A DNA stretch of 64,000 nt from Palsa-504 sp963808615 (GCA_963808615.1 CAWEGV010000012.1:992001-1056000), one strand, 5' to 3'; counted from the stretch's first letter, positions 15,746 through 25,591 are shown. Notes: generated by a model not told the origin, from the letters alone. Made by a program: numbers and translations.

Positions 15746-16591
15746 GTGGCCCGGCATCTGCGTCTTGGCGAGTTCCTGCTCGCAGTCGAGGGGATCGCGC
15801 TTATGCGTCATCTGTTCGACGACGATGCGCAGGCGGCGGCGCGGCTTGCCGAGATCCGGCGTATCGCCTGCGGCGGCGAGGCCGTCTACCAGCTGGGTGC
15901 TGATGTACCGATCGTGGACGTTGCCAGCGGCTACGCCCGCTGGTCGCAGAGCTACGACAACCCCGGCAATCCCCTCATCCACCTCGAGCAGCCCGTCGTC
16001 TGGTCCATCCTCAACGCCGTCACGCCGGGTGCGGCCCTGGACGCGGCGTGCGGCACCGGCCGTCACGCACGCCGCCTGGCCGAACTCGGTCATCACGTCA
16101 TCGGGGTGGACGCATCGCCGGCGATGCTGGAGAAAGCCAGGGCGGCGCTGCCCCAGGCCACCTTCCGTGACGGGAACCTCAGCACGCTCCCGCTGGAGTC
16201 AGCCAGCGTCGATCTGGTGGTGTGTGCGCTGGCGCTTGAGCACGTCGCCGACCTCGGCAGGGCTATCGCCGAGCTGAGCCGGGTGCTGCGCCCCGGCGGG
16301 CACATGATCCTGTCCGGCCTGCATCCCGCAGCCGCCGCACTCGGAGGGGCCGCATACTTCCAGGACGCCGCCGGTGGTGCTGGCGTCGTCCAAGGCTACG
16401 CTCATCTCCACGGCGACTACCTCAACGCATTTCACCAGTCCCAGCTGGTGATCCGGCAGTGCCTTGAGCCACGCATCGGGCCTGCCGAAGCGGCCATGCA
16501 AGGCCCCGCGACACAGTTCATCCCCGACGCCACCGCGGCCGCCTACGTCGGACTGCCAGGCGCCCTTATCTGGGAACTCGTGCGCGGCTGA
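15746..16591 (+). CDS. Class I SAM-dependent methyltransferase
   Basis: A 281-residue cytoplasmic methyltransferase. Motif I is ALDAACGTGRHARRLAELGH followed by GVDASPAMLEKAR (the acidic residue binding the SAM ribose). Motif IV is ESASVDLVVCALALEHVADL, and RVLRPGGHMILSGLHP is the post-IV motif. This is the methyltransferase type 11 pattern, acting on small molecules. The substrate is unknown. GTG 15746 is the start; about 75 N-terminal residues precede the catalytic domain and include DVASGYARWSQSYDNPGN. No operon partner. Confidence 0.82.
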   Translation: MARHLRLGEFLLAVEGIALMRHLFDDDAQAAARLAEIRRIACGGEAVYQLGADVPIVDVASGYARWSQSYDNPGNPLIHLEQPVVWSILNAVTPGAALDAACGTGRHARRLAELGHHVIGVDASPAMLEKARAALPQATFRDGNLSTLPLESASVDLVVCALALEHVADLGRAIAELSRVLRPGGHMILSGLHPAAAALGGAAYFQDAAGGAGVVQGYAHLHGDYLNAFHQSQLVIRQCLEPRIGPAEAAMQGPATQFIPDATAAAYVGLPGALIWELVRG

Positions 16592-17339
16592 CCCCGCACG
16601 GGTACCCCCGGCCCCAGGTCCCGCCGGCCAGCTGCCTCAAGCAGACGCACACAACAACAGCGCCGTCGTGCCGGCCTGACGGCATCCCGGCACGCGCTGT
16701 AGCTTCGCAGCGCATCGCCTGAGGCACGATATCCGCCGATCTGCACGGACATCGGCTCGACGGCGATCACCATGTCAGGCGCGCAGATCGGGGACATTAT
16801 GCGGCTCGAAAGACCGCGGCGATCTACGCTGATCGGCATAGCTGGTATGAATTTCCAGTGGCCTGCTCCAAACCGCCTTCAGTTGCGGGCCGGGGAAGAA
16901 GGCCAAGCCATATATATGACTGTGGCGGGCCGGATGTGGGCCTTGGGAAAGCATCCCGGCTGATTGCTTCCGATTGCGGGGTGCAACTTGTGATTCCCTG
17001 CCTGCTTTGTTTCCAAACAGCAAGGGATCAGGCAGGCAGGGGGCGTCTTGGCTACCGACTGTTTGCGCGCAGTCGATAGAATTCGTCCACTTCAGCGAAC
17101 TGTCGGGCTTCCGCGCTGGGCTCGGATCGTCGGCGTGAGCAAGACACCCATGCCGGATGCCATCCTCGACAACGGGAAAGCGACGAGGGCAAAGCCTTCC
17201 TGATGCTTTAGAAGTCTCTGTCGTGAGTCAGGCGAGAAGCTCGATGCGTAGCATGGCGCCTTGGATGAATCGCCACCGAGGCTGACTTAGGCGTGTGGTG
17301 TTGCGCCCCAGGGCCAGGGCCTAAAAGTGGATGGACTAA
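16592..17339. other. Non-coding or degenerate stretch
   Basis: No reading frame with recognisable protein character was found on either strand. Around 16900-17000 the base composition is lower in G+C than the neighbouring genes. The stretch ends at the left inverted repeat of the IS701-like unit. Confidence 0.4.
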
Positions 17340-17360
17340 GTTACGGCAGCTGTAGTTCGT
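17340..17360 (+). repeat. Left terminal inverted repeat of the IS701-like unit
   Basis: A perfect inverse copy of 21998-22018 (21 of 21). Core sequence TTACGGCAGCTGTAGTTC. Confidence 0.85.
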
Positions 17361-17498
17361 TGTGATCGCAGTGTTGTCTCGTGAGCCGGGTCACGGTAGG
17401 TGCAACCGGCTCACGACAATAGTTGGCATCATCATGATCATGGATGGTCTTCTGCTCCGGGTTCGTCGCGGGGCCAGGCCACCCGGCCGGCAGTGTCG

Positions 17499-18566
17499 TC
17501 ATGCTGGGTTGGCCCAGGCCTGGTAGGCCGTCTGCAAGGCTGCCCGGCGACTTGGGCTGGACAAGACGTCCGTGCCGTCGGCCCACTGCTCGATCGAGCC
17601 GACCATGGGTGGCAGCCGTGCGACATCGGGGTCGGTGATGGCGGCGAGGAGTCCCTGCGGCACCACCTGGTCCACCGTGCGGTAAGGCCGGTCGAAGAAG
17701 GGAATCACCGCGGATTCGGGCGCTGGCTGCCCCTGTTCGCGCTGGATGCTCAGGAGCAGCTCGCAGGCGGCGGCCAGGGCGTTCTCGCGTTCCCGCCATC
17801 CGGGCGCTGCGGCGGCCGCGTCGAGCAGGGGCCCGAGCGTGGCGGCGACGGGGAGCGAGCGGAAGGCGGTGCCGCGCCACTTGGCGTAAGGCGCCCACCG
17901 CCGGGACAGGGTGAACGCCAGCCAGAGTAGGTCCCCGGCCAGTCCCGCGCTCAGCAGCCGGGAGCCGAGTTCGTCGTCTGCCTCGGCGGTCCGGCCCACC
18001 ATTGGCAGCGACTGGCAGAGCCGCTGCCAGCCCGCAGCCAGCACGTAGCGCTCGACGTCTGGCGGATACCAGGTGAGCAGCGTCCGGACCGCCGCCAGAG
18101 TGCGGGTCCGGTCGGTGAACACCGGGCCGGCGGTCATCTCCAGCACGCTCTGCCCGGTCACGCTCAGCCAGTCCAGCACCGACAGCTCTCCGGTCGGATC
18201 CATTCCCAGGCGGCTGGCGGCGAAGTCCGCGACGGTGGCGACCTCGACCTTGTGAGAGACCGAGGAGTCCCAGGTGACCGGGAACCGGACCGGGAATTCC
18301 CCGAACCGTTCCGGCAGTCCCTCTTCCAGCATCCGGCTGATCCGCGGCACCTGGTCACGGGCATCCTGGTCGACCAGCAGCGTCAGCCGGCACCCCCAGT
18401 CGTGATCGCGGCTCATCTCGTCATCGAGGCCGAGCACATCCGATCCTGACCCCAGCCGCGCTGCGGCATACCCCAGCCCTGGCAGGGCCCGGCTTAGCAG
18501 CGGCTCCACGACACCGGCGAAGAACCGGCGAGCCAGCTCGGCTCCGCGCAGATCGCGATCAGTCAC
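17499..18566 (-). CDS. DUF4037 protein with nucleotidyltransferase-like motif
   Basis: A 355-residue soluble protein. The N-terminal part has LGSGSDVLGLDDEMSRDHDW (residues 38-57): a GS motif followed by DxD-like acidic residues (Asp54, Asp56), the pattern of nucleotidyltransferase-fold proteins and typical of DUF4037. The rest is helical with Trp-rich segments (LTWYPPDVERYVLAAGWQRL). Substrate and role are unknown. It lies between the left inverted repeat and the IS701 transposase, so it may travel with that element. The frame is intact, unlike the transposase. Confidence 0.78.
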   Translation of the reverse strand: MTDRDLRGAELARRFFAGVVEPLLSRALPGLGYAAARLGSGSDVLGLDDEMSRDHDWGCRLTLLVDQDARDQVPRISRMLEEGLPERFGEFPVRFPVTWDSSVSHKVEVATVADFAASRLGMDPTGELSVLDWLSVTGQSVLEMTAGPVFTDRTRTLAAVRTLLTWYPPDVERYVLAAGWQRLCQSLPMVGRTAEADDELGSRLLSAGLAGDLLWLAFTLSRRWAPYAKWRGTAFRSLPVAATLGPLLDAAAAAPGWRERENALAAACELLLSIQREQGQPAPESAVIPFFDRPYRTVDQVVPQGLLAAITDPDVARLPPMVGSIEQWADGTDVLSSPSRRAALQTAYQAWANPA

Positions 18567-19044
18567 GACGGCAGCCCATCAGATCGGCGCCGGCGGCAGC
18601 TACCCATTTTCAAGCCGTCCGCCCATTACGAGCATCGGTAACGGGCGGCCTGAGAACTTCCTGCTGGCGCCAGCTGCGGTGAGAAACCGGGTCCGGCTAC
18701 CGTGATCGGGCTCATCTCGGCATAGGCGTTCCGCGTCTGTGAGCTTCGCGGGCGCGGTGCTGGTGGCGGCGTCGCCAGGCCGACCAGGCCAGCCGGTGGG
18801 GCCGGTCTCGCCGGGGCAGCGGGATGACGGTGTCGCGCAGCAGCCGCAGCAGCTCCGGGATGGTGACCGGGATCAGCCCGGCTTCCAGGTCTGAGTCGGC
18901 GTCTTGCTGGCGTTGGATGGCGACGGCGACGGCGAGGTAGATGTAGGCGAGCAGGCACAGCGCGGTCCAGCGGTGCCAGGATTTCCAGCGGATGACCTGC
19001 CCGGCGTCCAGGCCGGTGCTCTGCTTGGCGAGCTGGTGATCTTC

Positions 19045-19070
19045 CTCGATGGTCTAATCACAAATGGCAA
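19045..19070. other. attL of serine-recombinase element 2
   Basis: Core CTCGAT followed by the arm GGTCTAATCACAAATGGCAA. Transposase sequence ends in CTTC to the left. Confidence 0.8.
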
Positions 19071-19177
19071 GTTCTGCTGTGTGCGGCGGGTGCGGTTGAG
19101 CCTGACCTGGTGGCGCCGGCCGCTGCGGTTGCGGCGATCTCTTCTTCAGAGTGATGTTGCCCTGGTAGGAGAGCCCG

Positions 19178-19396
19178 ATGACCCGGACCTGGATCGTCTG
19201 CCGTCAGTACAGCCCGCGCCCGGACGGCGAGCGCCGGTGGGATCAGGCCTATCAGCTGCTGGTGCGCTGGGCCGGGCAGGGCGGCCTGCCCGGCCTGACG
19301 CTGATCGCGGAGGAGGATGCTGATGCGCGTGGCGGTGTATGCGCGAGTCTCGACTGCTCGCCAGGCTCAGGCGCAGGGTATCGAGCAGCAGCTTGA
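19178..19396 (+). CDS. Small ORF upstream of recombinase 2
   Basis: A 72-residue frame beginning MTRTWIVCRQYSPRPDGERR with a GGTAGGAGA ribosome site. The first 50 residues look protein-like (WDQAYQLLVRWAGQGGLPGL); the last 20 overlap the recombinase gene. It is the only other gene in element 2, so it may be an accessory or control factor. I know no function. Confidence 0.45.
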   Translation: MTRTWIVCRQYSPRPDGERRWDQAYQLLVRWAGQGGLPGLTLIAEEDADARGGVCASLDCSPGSGAGYRAAA

Positions 19397-20917
19397 CCGG
19401 CTGCGGGCGGCGGCCGCGGAGCGCGGCTGGGAGCTGGATGACCAGCACGTCTACCGTGATGACGGCTATAGCGGCGCCCGCCTGGGCCGGCCGGGGCTGG
19501 ACCGGCTCCGCGATCATGCGGCGATGGCCGAGCTGGACCTGGTGCTGGTGACCGCGCCGGACCGGCTGGCCCGCAACTACGTCCACCAGGTGCTGCTGAT
19601 CGAGGAGCTGGCCGCCCGTGGCTGCCGGGTGGAGTTCTTGGACCGGCCGATGAGCCAAGATCCGCATGATCAGCTGCTGCTGCAGATCCGCGGGGCGGTC
19701 GCGGAGTATGAGCGGACGCTGATCGCCGAGCGGATGCGCCGCGGGCGGCAGGCCAGGCTGCGGGCGGGCACGCTGCTGCCGTGGACCACGGCGCCGTTCG
19801 GGTACCGGCTGGACCCCGAGCGGCCCCGCCGGGCCGATGCGGTGCGGGTAGACCCCGGGGAAGCGGCGCTGGTGGCGCAGCTGTTCGGCTGGTACCTCGA
19901 ACCGCAGGGAAGCGTCTACCGGCTGGCGGCGGCGGCTGACCGGTCTGGGGGTGCCCACCCCGAGGGGCGGGCCGCGCTGGAACGTGGCCAGCGTGCGCGG
20001 CATCTTGCGCAACCCGTCCTATGCCGGCCGGGCGCTGTCCAACCGTACCCAGGTGGCGCCCGCCCGCGGCCGCAAGTCGGCGATGCTCCCGGCCGGGCCG
20101 GGCGTCAGCCATGCCCCGCGGCCCGAGGAAGACTGGATCGCCGTCCCGGTCCCGGCGATCGTCTCGGAGGAGACCTTCGCCCAGGTCCAGGCCAAGCTGG
20201 ATGCCAACCAGCAGGGCGCGGCCCGCAACACCCGCCACCAGTACCTGCTGCGCGCGCTGATCAGCTGCGGCGCCTGCCGGCTGGGATGCACTGGCCGCCA
20301 GACCGCAGGCGGGCTACCGCTACTACCTGTGCCGCGGCCGCACCGACCCGCTGCGGGTCGCCCAAGGCGAACGCTGCACCGCCCGCTACATTCCCGCGGG
20401 GCAGCTGGACGAGCTGGTCTGGGCCGACCTGTGTGCCCTGCTGACCGATCCCGCCCAGGTCACCCGCGCGCTGGCCCGGGCCCGCGGCGGCGCATGGCTG
20501 CCCCAGGAACTCCAGGCCCGGCAGGCCACCATCGGCCAGGCCCTGGGCCAGCTCGAGCGCCAGCGGCAACGGCTGCTAGATGCCTACCTCGCCGAGGTCG
20601 TCACCCTGCCCGAATTGGACCGCAAGCGGCAGGACCTGGACCGCCGCCGCGCCACGCTGCGCGCCCAGCAGCGCCAGCTGGACGCCGCGGCCCGGCAGCG
20701 GCTGGAACTCGGCACCGTCGCCGACGGGATCGAGGCATTCTGCCAGGCCGTCCGAGCCGGGCTGGCCACCGCCACCTTCGAGCAGCGCAGGCTGCTGGCC
20801 GAGCTGCTCATCGACCGCGTGGTCATCACCGGCGACCAGGCCGAGATCCGCTACGTCCTGCCGACTTCGCCCGACGGGCCGCACCGCCCTTTTTGCCAGT
20901 TGTGTAAAGACCATCTC
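19323..20917 (+). pseudogene. Serine recombinase of element 2, two frameshifts
   Basis: The N-terminal resolvase domain is clear: MRVAVYARVSTARQ with catalytic Ser, DDGYSGARLGRPGLDRLRDH and TAPDRLARNYVHQV. A first shift near 19940 (in a GGC repeat) leads to VASVRGILRNPSYAGRAL and VPAIVSEETFAQVQAKLDAN, the recombinase domain. A second near 20310 leads to YRYYLCRGRTDPL (zinc ribbon) and a coiled-coil C-terminus with FEQRRLLAELLIDRVVITGD. All parts of a large serine recombinase are present, so it was functional until recently. ATG 19317 is an alternative start. Confidence 0.82.
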
Positions 20918-20920
20918 GAT
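20895..20920. other. attR of serine-recombinase element 2
   Basis: Arm TTGCCAGTTGTGTAAAGACC, then AT and the core CTCGAT, after which the transposase continues (CCGCCAGCGGCC). The arm matches the left arm in inverted orientation at 20 of about 24 positions. Confidence 0.8.
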
Positions 20921-21997
20921 CCGCCAGCGGCCGACCGCGATGGCGATCAGCCGGGACAGCGGGACCGGCCCGGGTGTCCAGCACCTGTAGAACGACAGCG
21001 TGCCGGTATAGCGGTGCCGCCGGGCCAGCAGCACGCTGTGCCCGTCGCCGTGCCCGCCGGGTGTGTCGTCGCTGGTCACCTCGAGCATCGCCCAGTCGTA
21101 GCGGCGGGTGCCCTTGGTCCCGGACCCGGTGCGCATCCGGTGCCAGGCGCGGACGGGAATCATGCCGGCCGCCGCGGCGGCGGTCACGGTGCGGCCCGAG
21201 CCGGTGGTCAGGGCGTGGTTGGCGCGGACCGCCAGCACATAGCCCATCCCGCGCTGACGGATGCCGCGGCGCAGCTCACGGCCGCCGTATACTTCATCTC
21301 CTGCCACGAAGGCGGCACGGATCCCCAAAGAGCCCGCGCGCTCGATCAGGCTGCTGGCCAGCTGCGGCTTGGTAGCGAACATCACCTCTTCCGGGACGCC
21401 GGCCAGCTCGCGGTGTTCCTCATCGGCGGCGCACCCTCGGGCAGGTACAAAGCACGGCCGATCAGCGCATGCCCGCGGCCGGTGGCATAAGTCAAGGTGA
21501 CCACCACCTGGCACAGCGCGACGCCGCCCACAGTGCCGCTGTACTGGCGGCCCGCGCCGGCGCAGTCGGCTGAGGACTTCTCATCGGCAGTTTCGTCCAC
21601 GATGAGCACCGCATTCCCGTCATCAAGGTGCCCGGCCGCCCACGCGGCAGCGATGTCCAGCACCTGCTGGTCGTCCCAGACCGCACGCGATAGGAAGTAC
21701 TGCAGCCGGTGCGGCCCGCGATGCCCGGCCGCCTCAGCGATGGTCCAGCAATTGTGATCGTCCAGTTCCATCAGCAACCCACTGACCATCTGGCCGCAGC
21801 ACTGCCGGGTTTCCCGCCGGGGAAAGCACCCGGCCACCCGCCCCAGCAGATCCGCCAGCAGCGCGGACCAGGCATCATCGGCTACCTTGGCAGCAGCGAC
21901 TGCCGCATCTTGATCGTGTCTCACAAACCCATCATGATTGCGGCAGCCGCACCTCTGCGCGATACTCTGCCTGACCTGCACTAATACCCTCACGGTC

Positions 21998-22018
21998 ACG
22001 AACTACAGCTGCCGTAAC
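21998..22018 (-). repeat. Right terminal inverted repeat of the IS701-like unit
   Basis: A perfect inverse copy of 17340-17360, directly upstream of the transposase reading frame. Confidence 0.85.
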
Positions 22019-22034
22019 CGTTGACGATTGGCGA

Positions 22035-22842
22035 GTGGTCGGTCATGGCCTGGCGCAGGATAGAGCCGAAGAATACCGTGCTGCCTGGCAAGCCGATGTT
22101 CTGCGGTTCAGGGTCAAGCCACGCCCGCACGGTGTATTCAGCGCGGTCGCAACAGCGTTCGGTACCCCCTCACAGGCAGCGTCGAGATGGGCGCTGTATG
22201 GTCTGCCCTTCCGGAGGTAAGCCCGCCGTCCGAGGACGGCCGGTGGCTCGCAGCATTGCCGGTAACGCCAGCGGCTTACGCGACCAACACCTCTGACGCG
22301 CTGCTCGGTTATGTCTGCATTCGCGGCCAGCCTGATCCGCCCGATCCTGCGTCAGTCAATTCGCTGCTCGCCCGCTATCCAGACGCCGAAGGCGCTAGGG
22401 CGGCCACCTTCAACCAACAGCTTCAGGGCAACGTGACGAGCTGGGGCTTGGGAGTCGCGGTGAGCTGGCCGACCGACCAACCAGCGAGCGGATCGCTAGA
22501 CCCACCACTCCCGCTCACTTCATATGTCGCGTTCCGGCTGCCACTCCATCGATGGACTACCGAGCGCTGGCTGGTACCGGAGGTAGGAGACGGATCGGAC
22601 AGGCTCAGGCCGGCCCTGCTCTGGTGGATCCTTTTGCACGGCCTCGCTTCTGACGCGGTACGAGCCAGCGGCCTGGCGGGCGGCGCTGGATCTGGACAGC
22701 TCGCCGATCGCCGATCCGCTGACCGAGCTACTCGATCAGGCGCTGGAAATCGTGCCCGACCTGCTACACGACACGGTTACATCGGACCTGGCGGGCGGAC
22801 CAAGAATTCGCGGGCCATGGATCGTGATGATGGACCGCTAGA
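22035..22842 (+). pseudogene. YaaC-like protein relic
   Basis: Three frames follow each other. AQDRAEEYRAAWQADVLRFR starts near 22050. From about 22215 the frame reads SEDGRWLAALPVTPAAYATN and later YVAFRLPLHRWTTERWLVPE. From about 22665 another frame gives RYEPAAWRAALDLDSSPIAD, PLTELLDQALEIVPDLL and ends at TAG 22842. The C-terminal pattern (RPALLWW, RYEPAAWRAALDLDSS) resembles YaaC-family proteins of unknown function. At least two frameshifts break the gene, and its 5' end abuts the right inverted repeat of the IS701-like unit. Confidence 0.5.
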
Positions 22843-23284
22843 GGACCGGCTGACGGAGGACAGTTCGCTTCCACAGCGCGACCGCGTTTACGTCTGTGCC
22901 GTAGCCAGTACGGCCAAGCACCCGGCTGATTTACTCACATGCCGCCGATGGGACGAAACCCGGGCGCAGCGCCTCAGGGTGTAGTAACGGGACAACGCAG
23001 CGGCTGTGCACGACGGGGCCATGGCAGGGATGGCGGATTCCCCGCGGGGCCATCGTCAGGGCCAGCTGGATCGGATAGTCACAGTCCCCAGCCCAGGTCG
23101 CGCAGTGTGACGTTCCTGTGGGTAACCCGCTTCCGGGACCGCATCAGCGGTCGGCCAGGTAATTCCAGGGCCCCGGATCCGGACACAGCGCGTTGCCTGT
23201 CACATCACTTGACCGCCGCGCCAGGTCGGAGGGTTCCGGACGTCGGTCACCGGCTCTGGGCCGTTCGGGTGAAAGATTGTCCTT
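22843..23284. other. Intergenic stretch before recD2
   Basis: I see no gene here. Several stop codons occur in all frames. The region must contain the promoter of the helicase gene, but I cannot point to it. Confidence 0.4.
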
Positions 23285-25591
23285 ATGCCAGCGACGGTGG
23301 CGGGCCCGGGCGGCGGCGCGGTATTGGACGGGGTGCTCGAGCGGGTCACCTTCGCCAATCCGGAGACCGGGTACACGATCGCCAGGATCGCGCCCGAGCG
23401 CGATGGCGCGGAGCTGGTCACCGCGGTCGGGCCGCTGCTCGGCGCGCAGGTGGGGGAGTTCCTCCGGCTGCGCGGGCGGTGGTCCAGCCACCCGAAGTAT
23501 GGCCGGCAGTTCGAGGTGCACTCCTATGCCACGGTGCTGCCCGCCACCGCCGCGGGCCTCCAGAAGTACCTGGGCTCGGGGCTGATCAAGGGCATCGGCC
23601 CGGTGATGGCCGAGCGGATGGTGGCGCACTTCGGCGTGGACATCATGCACGTCATCGAGGACGAGCCCGGCCGGCTGATCGAGGTCGACGGGCTAGGCCC
23701 CAAGCGGACCGCGATGATCGCCACGGCGTGGGCCGAGCAGAAGGCGATCAAGGAGGTGATGATCTTCCTGCAGGGCGTCGGGGTGTCCACGTCGCTGGCG
23801 GTGCGGATCTACAAGAAGTACGGCGACGCCTCGGTCTGCGTCGTGCGCCATGAGCCGTACCGGCTGGCCGCGGACGTGTGGGGGATCGGGTTCAAGACCG
23901 CGGACACGATCGCCGCGTCGGTTGGGATCGCCCGGGACAGCCCGGAGCGGGTCAAGGCGGGCCTGGCCTACACGCTGTCCGAGGCGGCCGAGGACGGCCA
24001 CTGCTACCTGCCCGCGCCCAACCTGATCGCCGACGCCGCCAAGATCCTAGACGTACCGGCCGAGCTGATCGCCCCGTGCCTGGACGAGCTGGCCGCGGCC
24101 GAGGGGGTGGTCCGCGAGACGGTGCCCGCGTCGGCCCTGTCCGCCCAGGCTGAGGCCGCCCCGCGGGTCCCCGCCGTCTACCTGCCGCCCTTCTATCAGG
24201 CCGAACGGTCCGTGGCCCGGGCCCTGCTCCGCCTGCTTGCCGCGCGGGCTGACCGGCTGAGCGCGTTCGCGGTCGTCGACTGGGACAAGGCGCTGGGCTG
24301 GCTGCGCGGGCGGACCGGTTCGCAGCTCGCCCCGGAACAGGCCGACGCGGTACGGCTGACCCTGACGTCAAAGGTCGCGGTGCTGACCGGCGGGCCCGGC
24401 TGCGGGAAGTCGTTCACCGTGCGCTCGGTGGTGGAGCTGGCCCGGGCCAAGGGCGCCAAGATCGTGCTGGCCGCGCCGACCGGCCGGGCCGCCAAGCGGC
24501 TCGCCGAACTGACCGGCCACGAAGCGGCCACCATCCACCGGCTGCTGGCGCTGCGCCCCGGCGGCGAGCCGTCGTTCGACGCCGACAAACCATTGGACGC
24601 GGACCTGGTCGTGGTGGACGAGACCTCGATGGTCGACGTGATCCTGGCCAGCAAACTCATCAAGGCGGTCGCGCCGGGGGCGCACCTGCTGCTGGTGGGG
24701 GACGTGGACCAGCTGCCTTCGGTCGGCGCCGGGGAGGTGCTGCGGGACCTTCTAGCCGCCGGGTCGCTGCCGGTGGTGCGGCTGACGAAGATCTTCCGGC
24801 AGGCGCAGCAGTCCGGCATCGTGGTGAACGCGCACCGGATCAACGCCGGGCAGCCGCCGCTGCTGGGCGGGTTCGGCGACTTCTTCTGGTTCGGCTGCGA
24901 GGACGGGGAGGAGACCGCCGGGCTGGTCGCGGACATCGTGGCGCGGCGGATCCCGGCCCGGTTCGGCCTGGACCCTCGCCGCGACGTACAGGTGCTGTGC
25001 CCGATGCACCGCGGGCCAGCCGGGGCGGGGAACCTGAACCTGCTGCTGCAAGAGGCCCTGACCCCGTTCCGCGACGGCGCGCCGGAGCGGCGCTACGGGG
25101 GCCGGGTGTTCCGGGTCGGCGACAAGGTCACCCAGCTACGGAACAACTACGACAAGGGCGCCGCGGGCATCTTCAATGGCACGGTGGGCGTGGTCACCAG
25201 GATGTCCCTGGAGGAGCACACGCTGACCGTGCGCACCGACGAGGACGAATCGGTGGACTACGGGTTCGACGAGCTAGACGAGCTGGCGCACGCCTACGCG
25301 GTCACCATCCACCGCTCCCAGGGCAGCGAGTACCCCGCGGTCGTCATCCCGCTGACCACCAGTTCGTGGATGATGCTGCAGCGCAACCTGCTCTACACCG
25401 CGGTGACCCGGGCCAAGAAACTGGTCGTCCTGGCCGGATCCCGCCGCGCCCTGGCCGCCGCGGTGCGGACCAGGGGAGCCGGCCGCCGCCACACCGCCCT
25501 GGCCCACCGCCTGCAGCCAGACCCTCAGCCCTCCCGCCTGAACCGGCGACAACACCGAGCCGCGGCCATCGATGCCACGTCGACGGGTTGA
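23285..25591 (+). CDS. recD2: RecD2-like ATP-dependent DNA helicase
   Basis: A 768-residue 5'-3' superfamily 1B helicase of the RecD2 type, which acts outside RecBCD in DNA repair. The order is: N-terminal OB-like region (about 1-90), helix-hairpin-helix repeats (LGSGLIKGIGPVMAERMVAH; GVSTSLAVRIYKKYG; DVWGIGFKTADTIA), then the motor core. Walker A is GGPGCGKSFT (369-378), Walker B VVVDETSMVD (442-451), motif III LLVGDVDQLPSVGAGEVL. The C-terminal UvrD-like motif is AYAVTIHRSQGSEYPAVVIP, followed by LLYTAVTRAKKLVVL. All motifs are present. No RecB or RecC gene is nearby. Confidence 0.93.
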   Translation: MPATVAGPGGGAVLDGVLERVTFANPETGYTIARIAPERDGAELVTAVGPLLGAQVGEFLRLRGRWSSHPKYGRQFEVHSYATVLPATAAGLQKYLGSGLIKGIGPVMAERMVAHFGVDIMHVIEDEPGRLIEVDGLGPKRTAMIATAWAEQKAIKEVMIFLQGVGVSTSLAVRIYKKYGDASVCVVRHEPYRLAADVWGIGFKTADTIAASVGIARDSPERVKAGLAYTLSEAAEDGHCYLPAPNLIADAAKILDVPAELIAPCLDELAAAEGVVRETVPASALSAQAEAAPRVPAVYLPPFYQAERSVARALLRLLAARADRLSAFAVVDWDKALGWLRGRTGSQLAPEQADAVRLTLTSKVAVLTGGPGCGKSFTVRSVVELARAKGAKIVLAAPTGRAAKRLAELTGHEAATIHRLLALRPGGEPSFDADKPLDADLVVVDETSMVDVILASKLIKAVAPGAHLLLVGDVDQLPSVGAGEVLRDLLAAGSLPVVRLTKIFRQAQQSGIVVNAHRINAGQPPLLGGFGDFFWFGCEDGEETAGLVADIVARRIPARFGLDPRRDVQVLCPMHRGPAGAGNLNLLLQEALTPFRDGAPERRYGGRVFRVGDKVTQLRNNYDKGAAGIFNGTVGVVTRMSLEEHTLTVRTDEDESVDYGFDELDELAHAYAVTIHRSQGSEYPAVVIPLTTSSWMMLQRNLLYTAVTRAKKLVVLAGSRRALAAAVRTRGAGRRHTALAHRLQPDPQPSRLNRRQHRAAAIDATSTG

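Larger units (their letters stand above)
19046..20917 (+). mobile_element. Serine-recombinase element 2, integrated in the IS701-like transposase
   Basis: An inserted segment of about 1.87 kb lies inside the transposase gene. It carries a small ORF and a serine recombinase, both antisense to the target gene. Both junctions contain CTCGAT (19045-19050 and 20915-20920). The ends carry inverted arms: GATGGTCTAATCACAAATGG at left against GATGGTCTTTACACAACTGG (complement) at right. The joined circle would read GACCATC-TC-GATGGTC, a perfect dyad around a non-palindromic TC, as expected for a serine-integrase attP. Confidence 0.88.
18712..21999 (-). pseudogene. IS701-family DDE transposase, frameshifted and split by element 2
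   Basis: The 5' part (21999-20918) contains CCGQMVSGLLMELDDHNCWT, AVLIVDETADEKSSADCAGA (first catalytic Asp) and, after a shift near 21440, FVAGDEVYGGRELRRGIRQR (second Asp) and RLIAIAVGRWRIE. The 3' part (19050-18712) continues IEEDHQLAKQSTGLDAGQVI, WKSWHRWTALCLLAYIYLAV and LAWSAWRRRHQHRAR. Joined at ATCGAG this gives GRWRIEEDHQLAKQ, the region with the catalytic Glu of IS701 transposases. The gene is broken by one frameshift and the insertion. Confidence 0.85.
17340..22018. mobile_element. IR-bounded IS701-like unit with DUF4037 passenger and nested serine-recombinase element
   Basis: The ends carry a perfect 21-bp inverted repeat: 17340-17360 begins GTTACGGCAGCTGTAGTT and 21998-22018 is its exact complement. 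The right copy abuts the start of the transposase gene. Inside lie, on the minus strand, the transposase (21999 to 18712, interrupted by element 2) and a DUF4037 gene (18566 to 17499). A plain IS701 would end soon after the transposase, so the DUF4037 gene appears to be a passenger. The left flank is CTAA, like the CTAR targets known for IS701; the right flank (CGTT) does not match, so no target duplication is seen. Confidence 0.65.
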
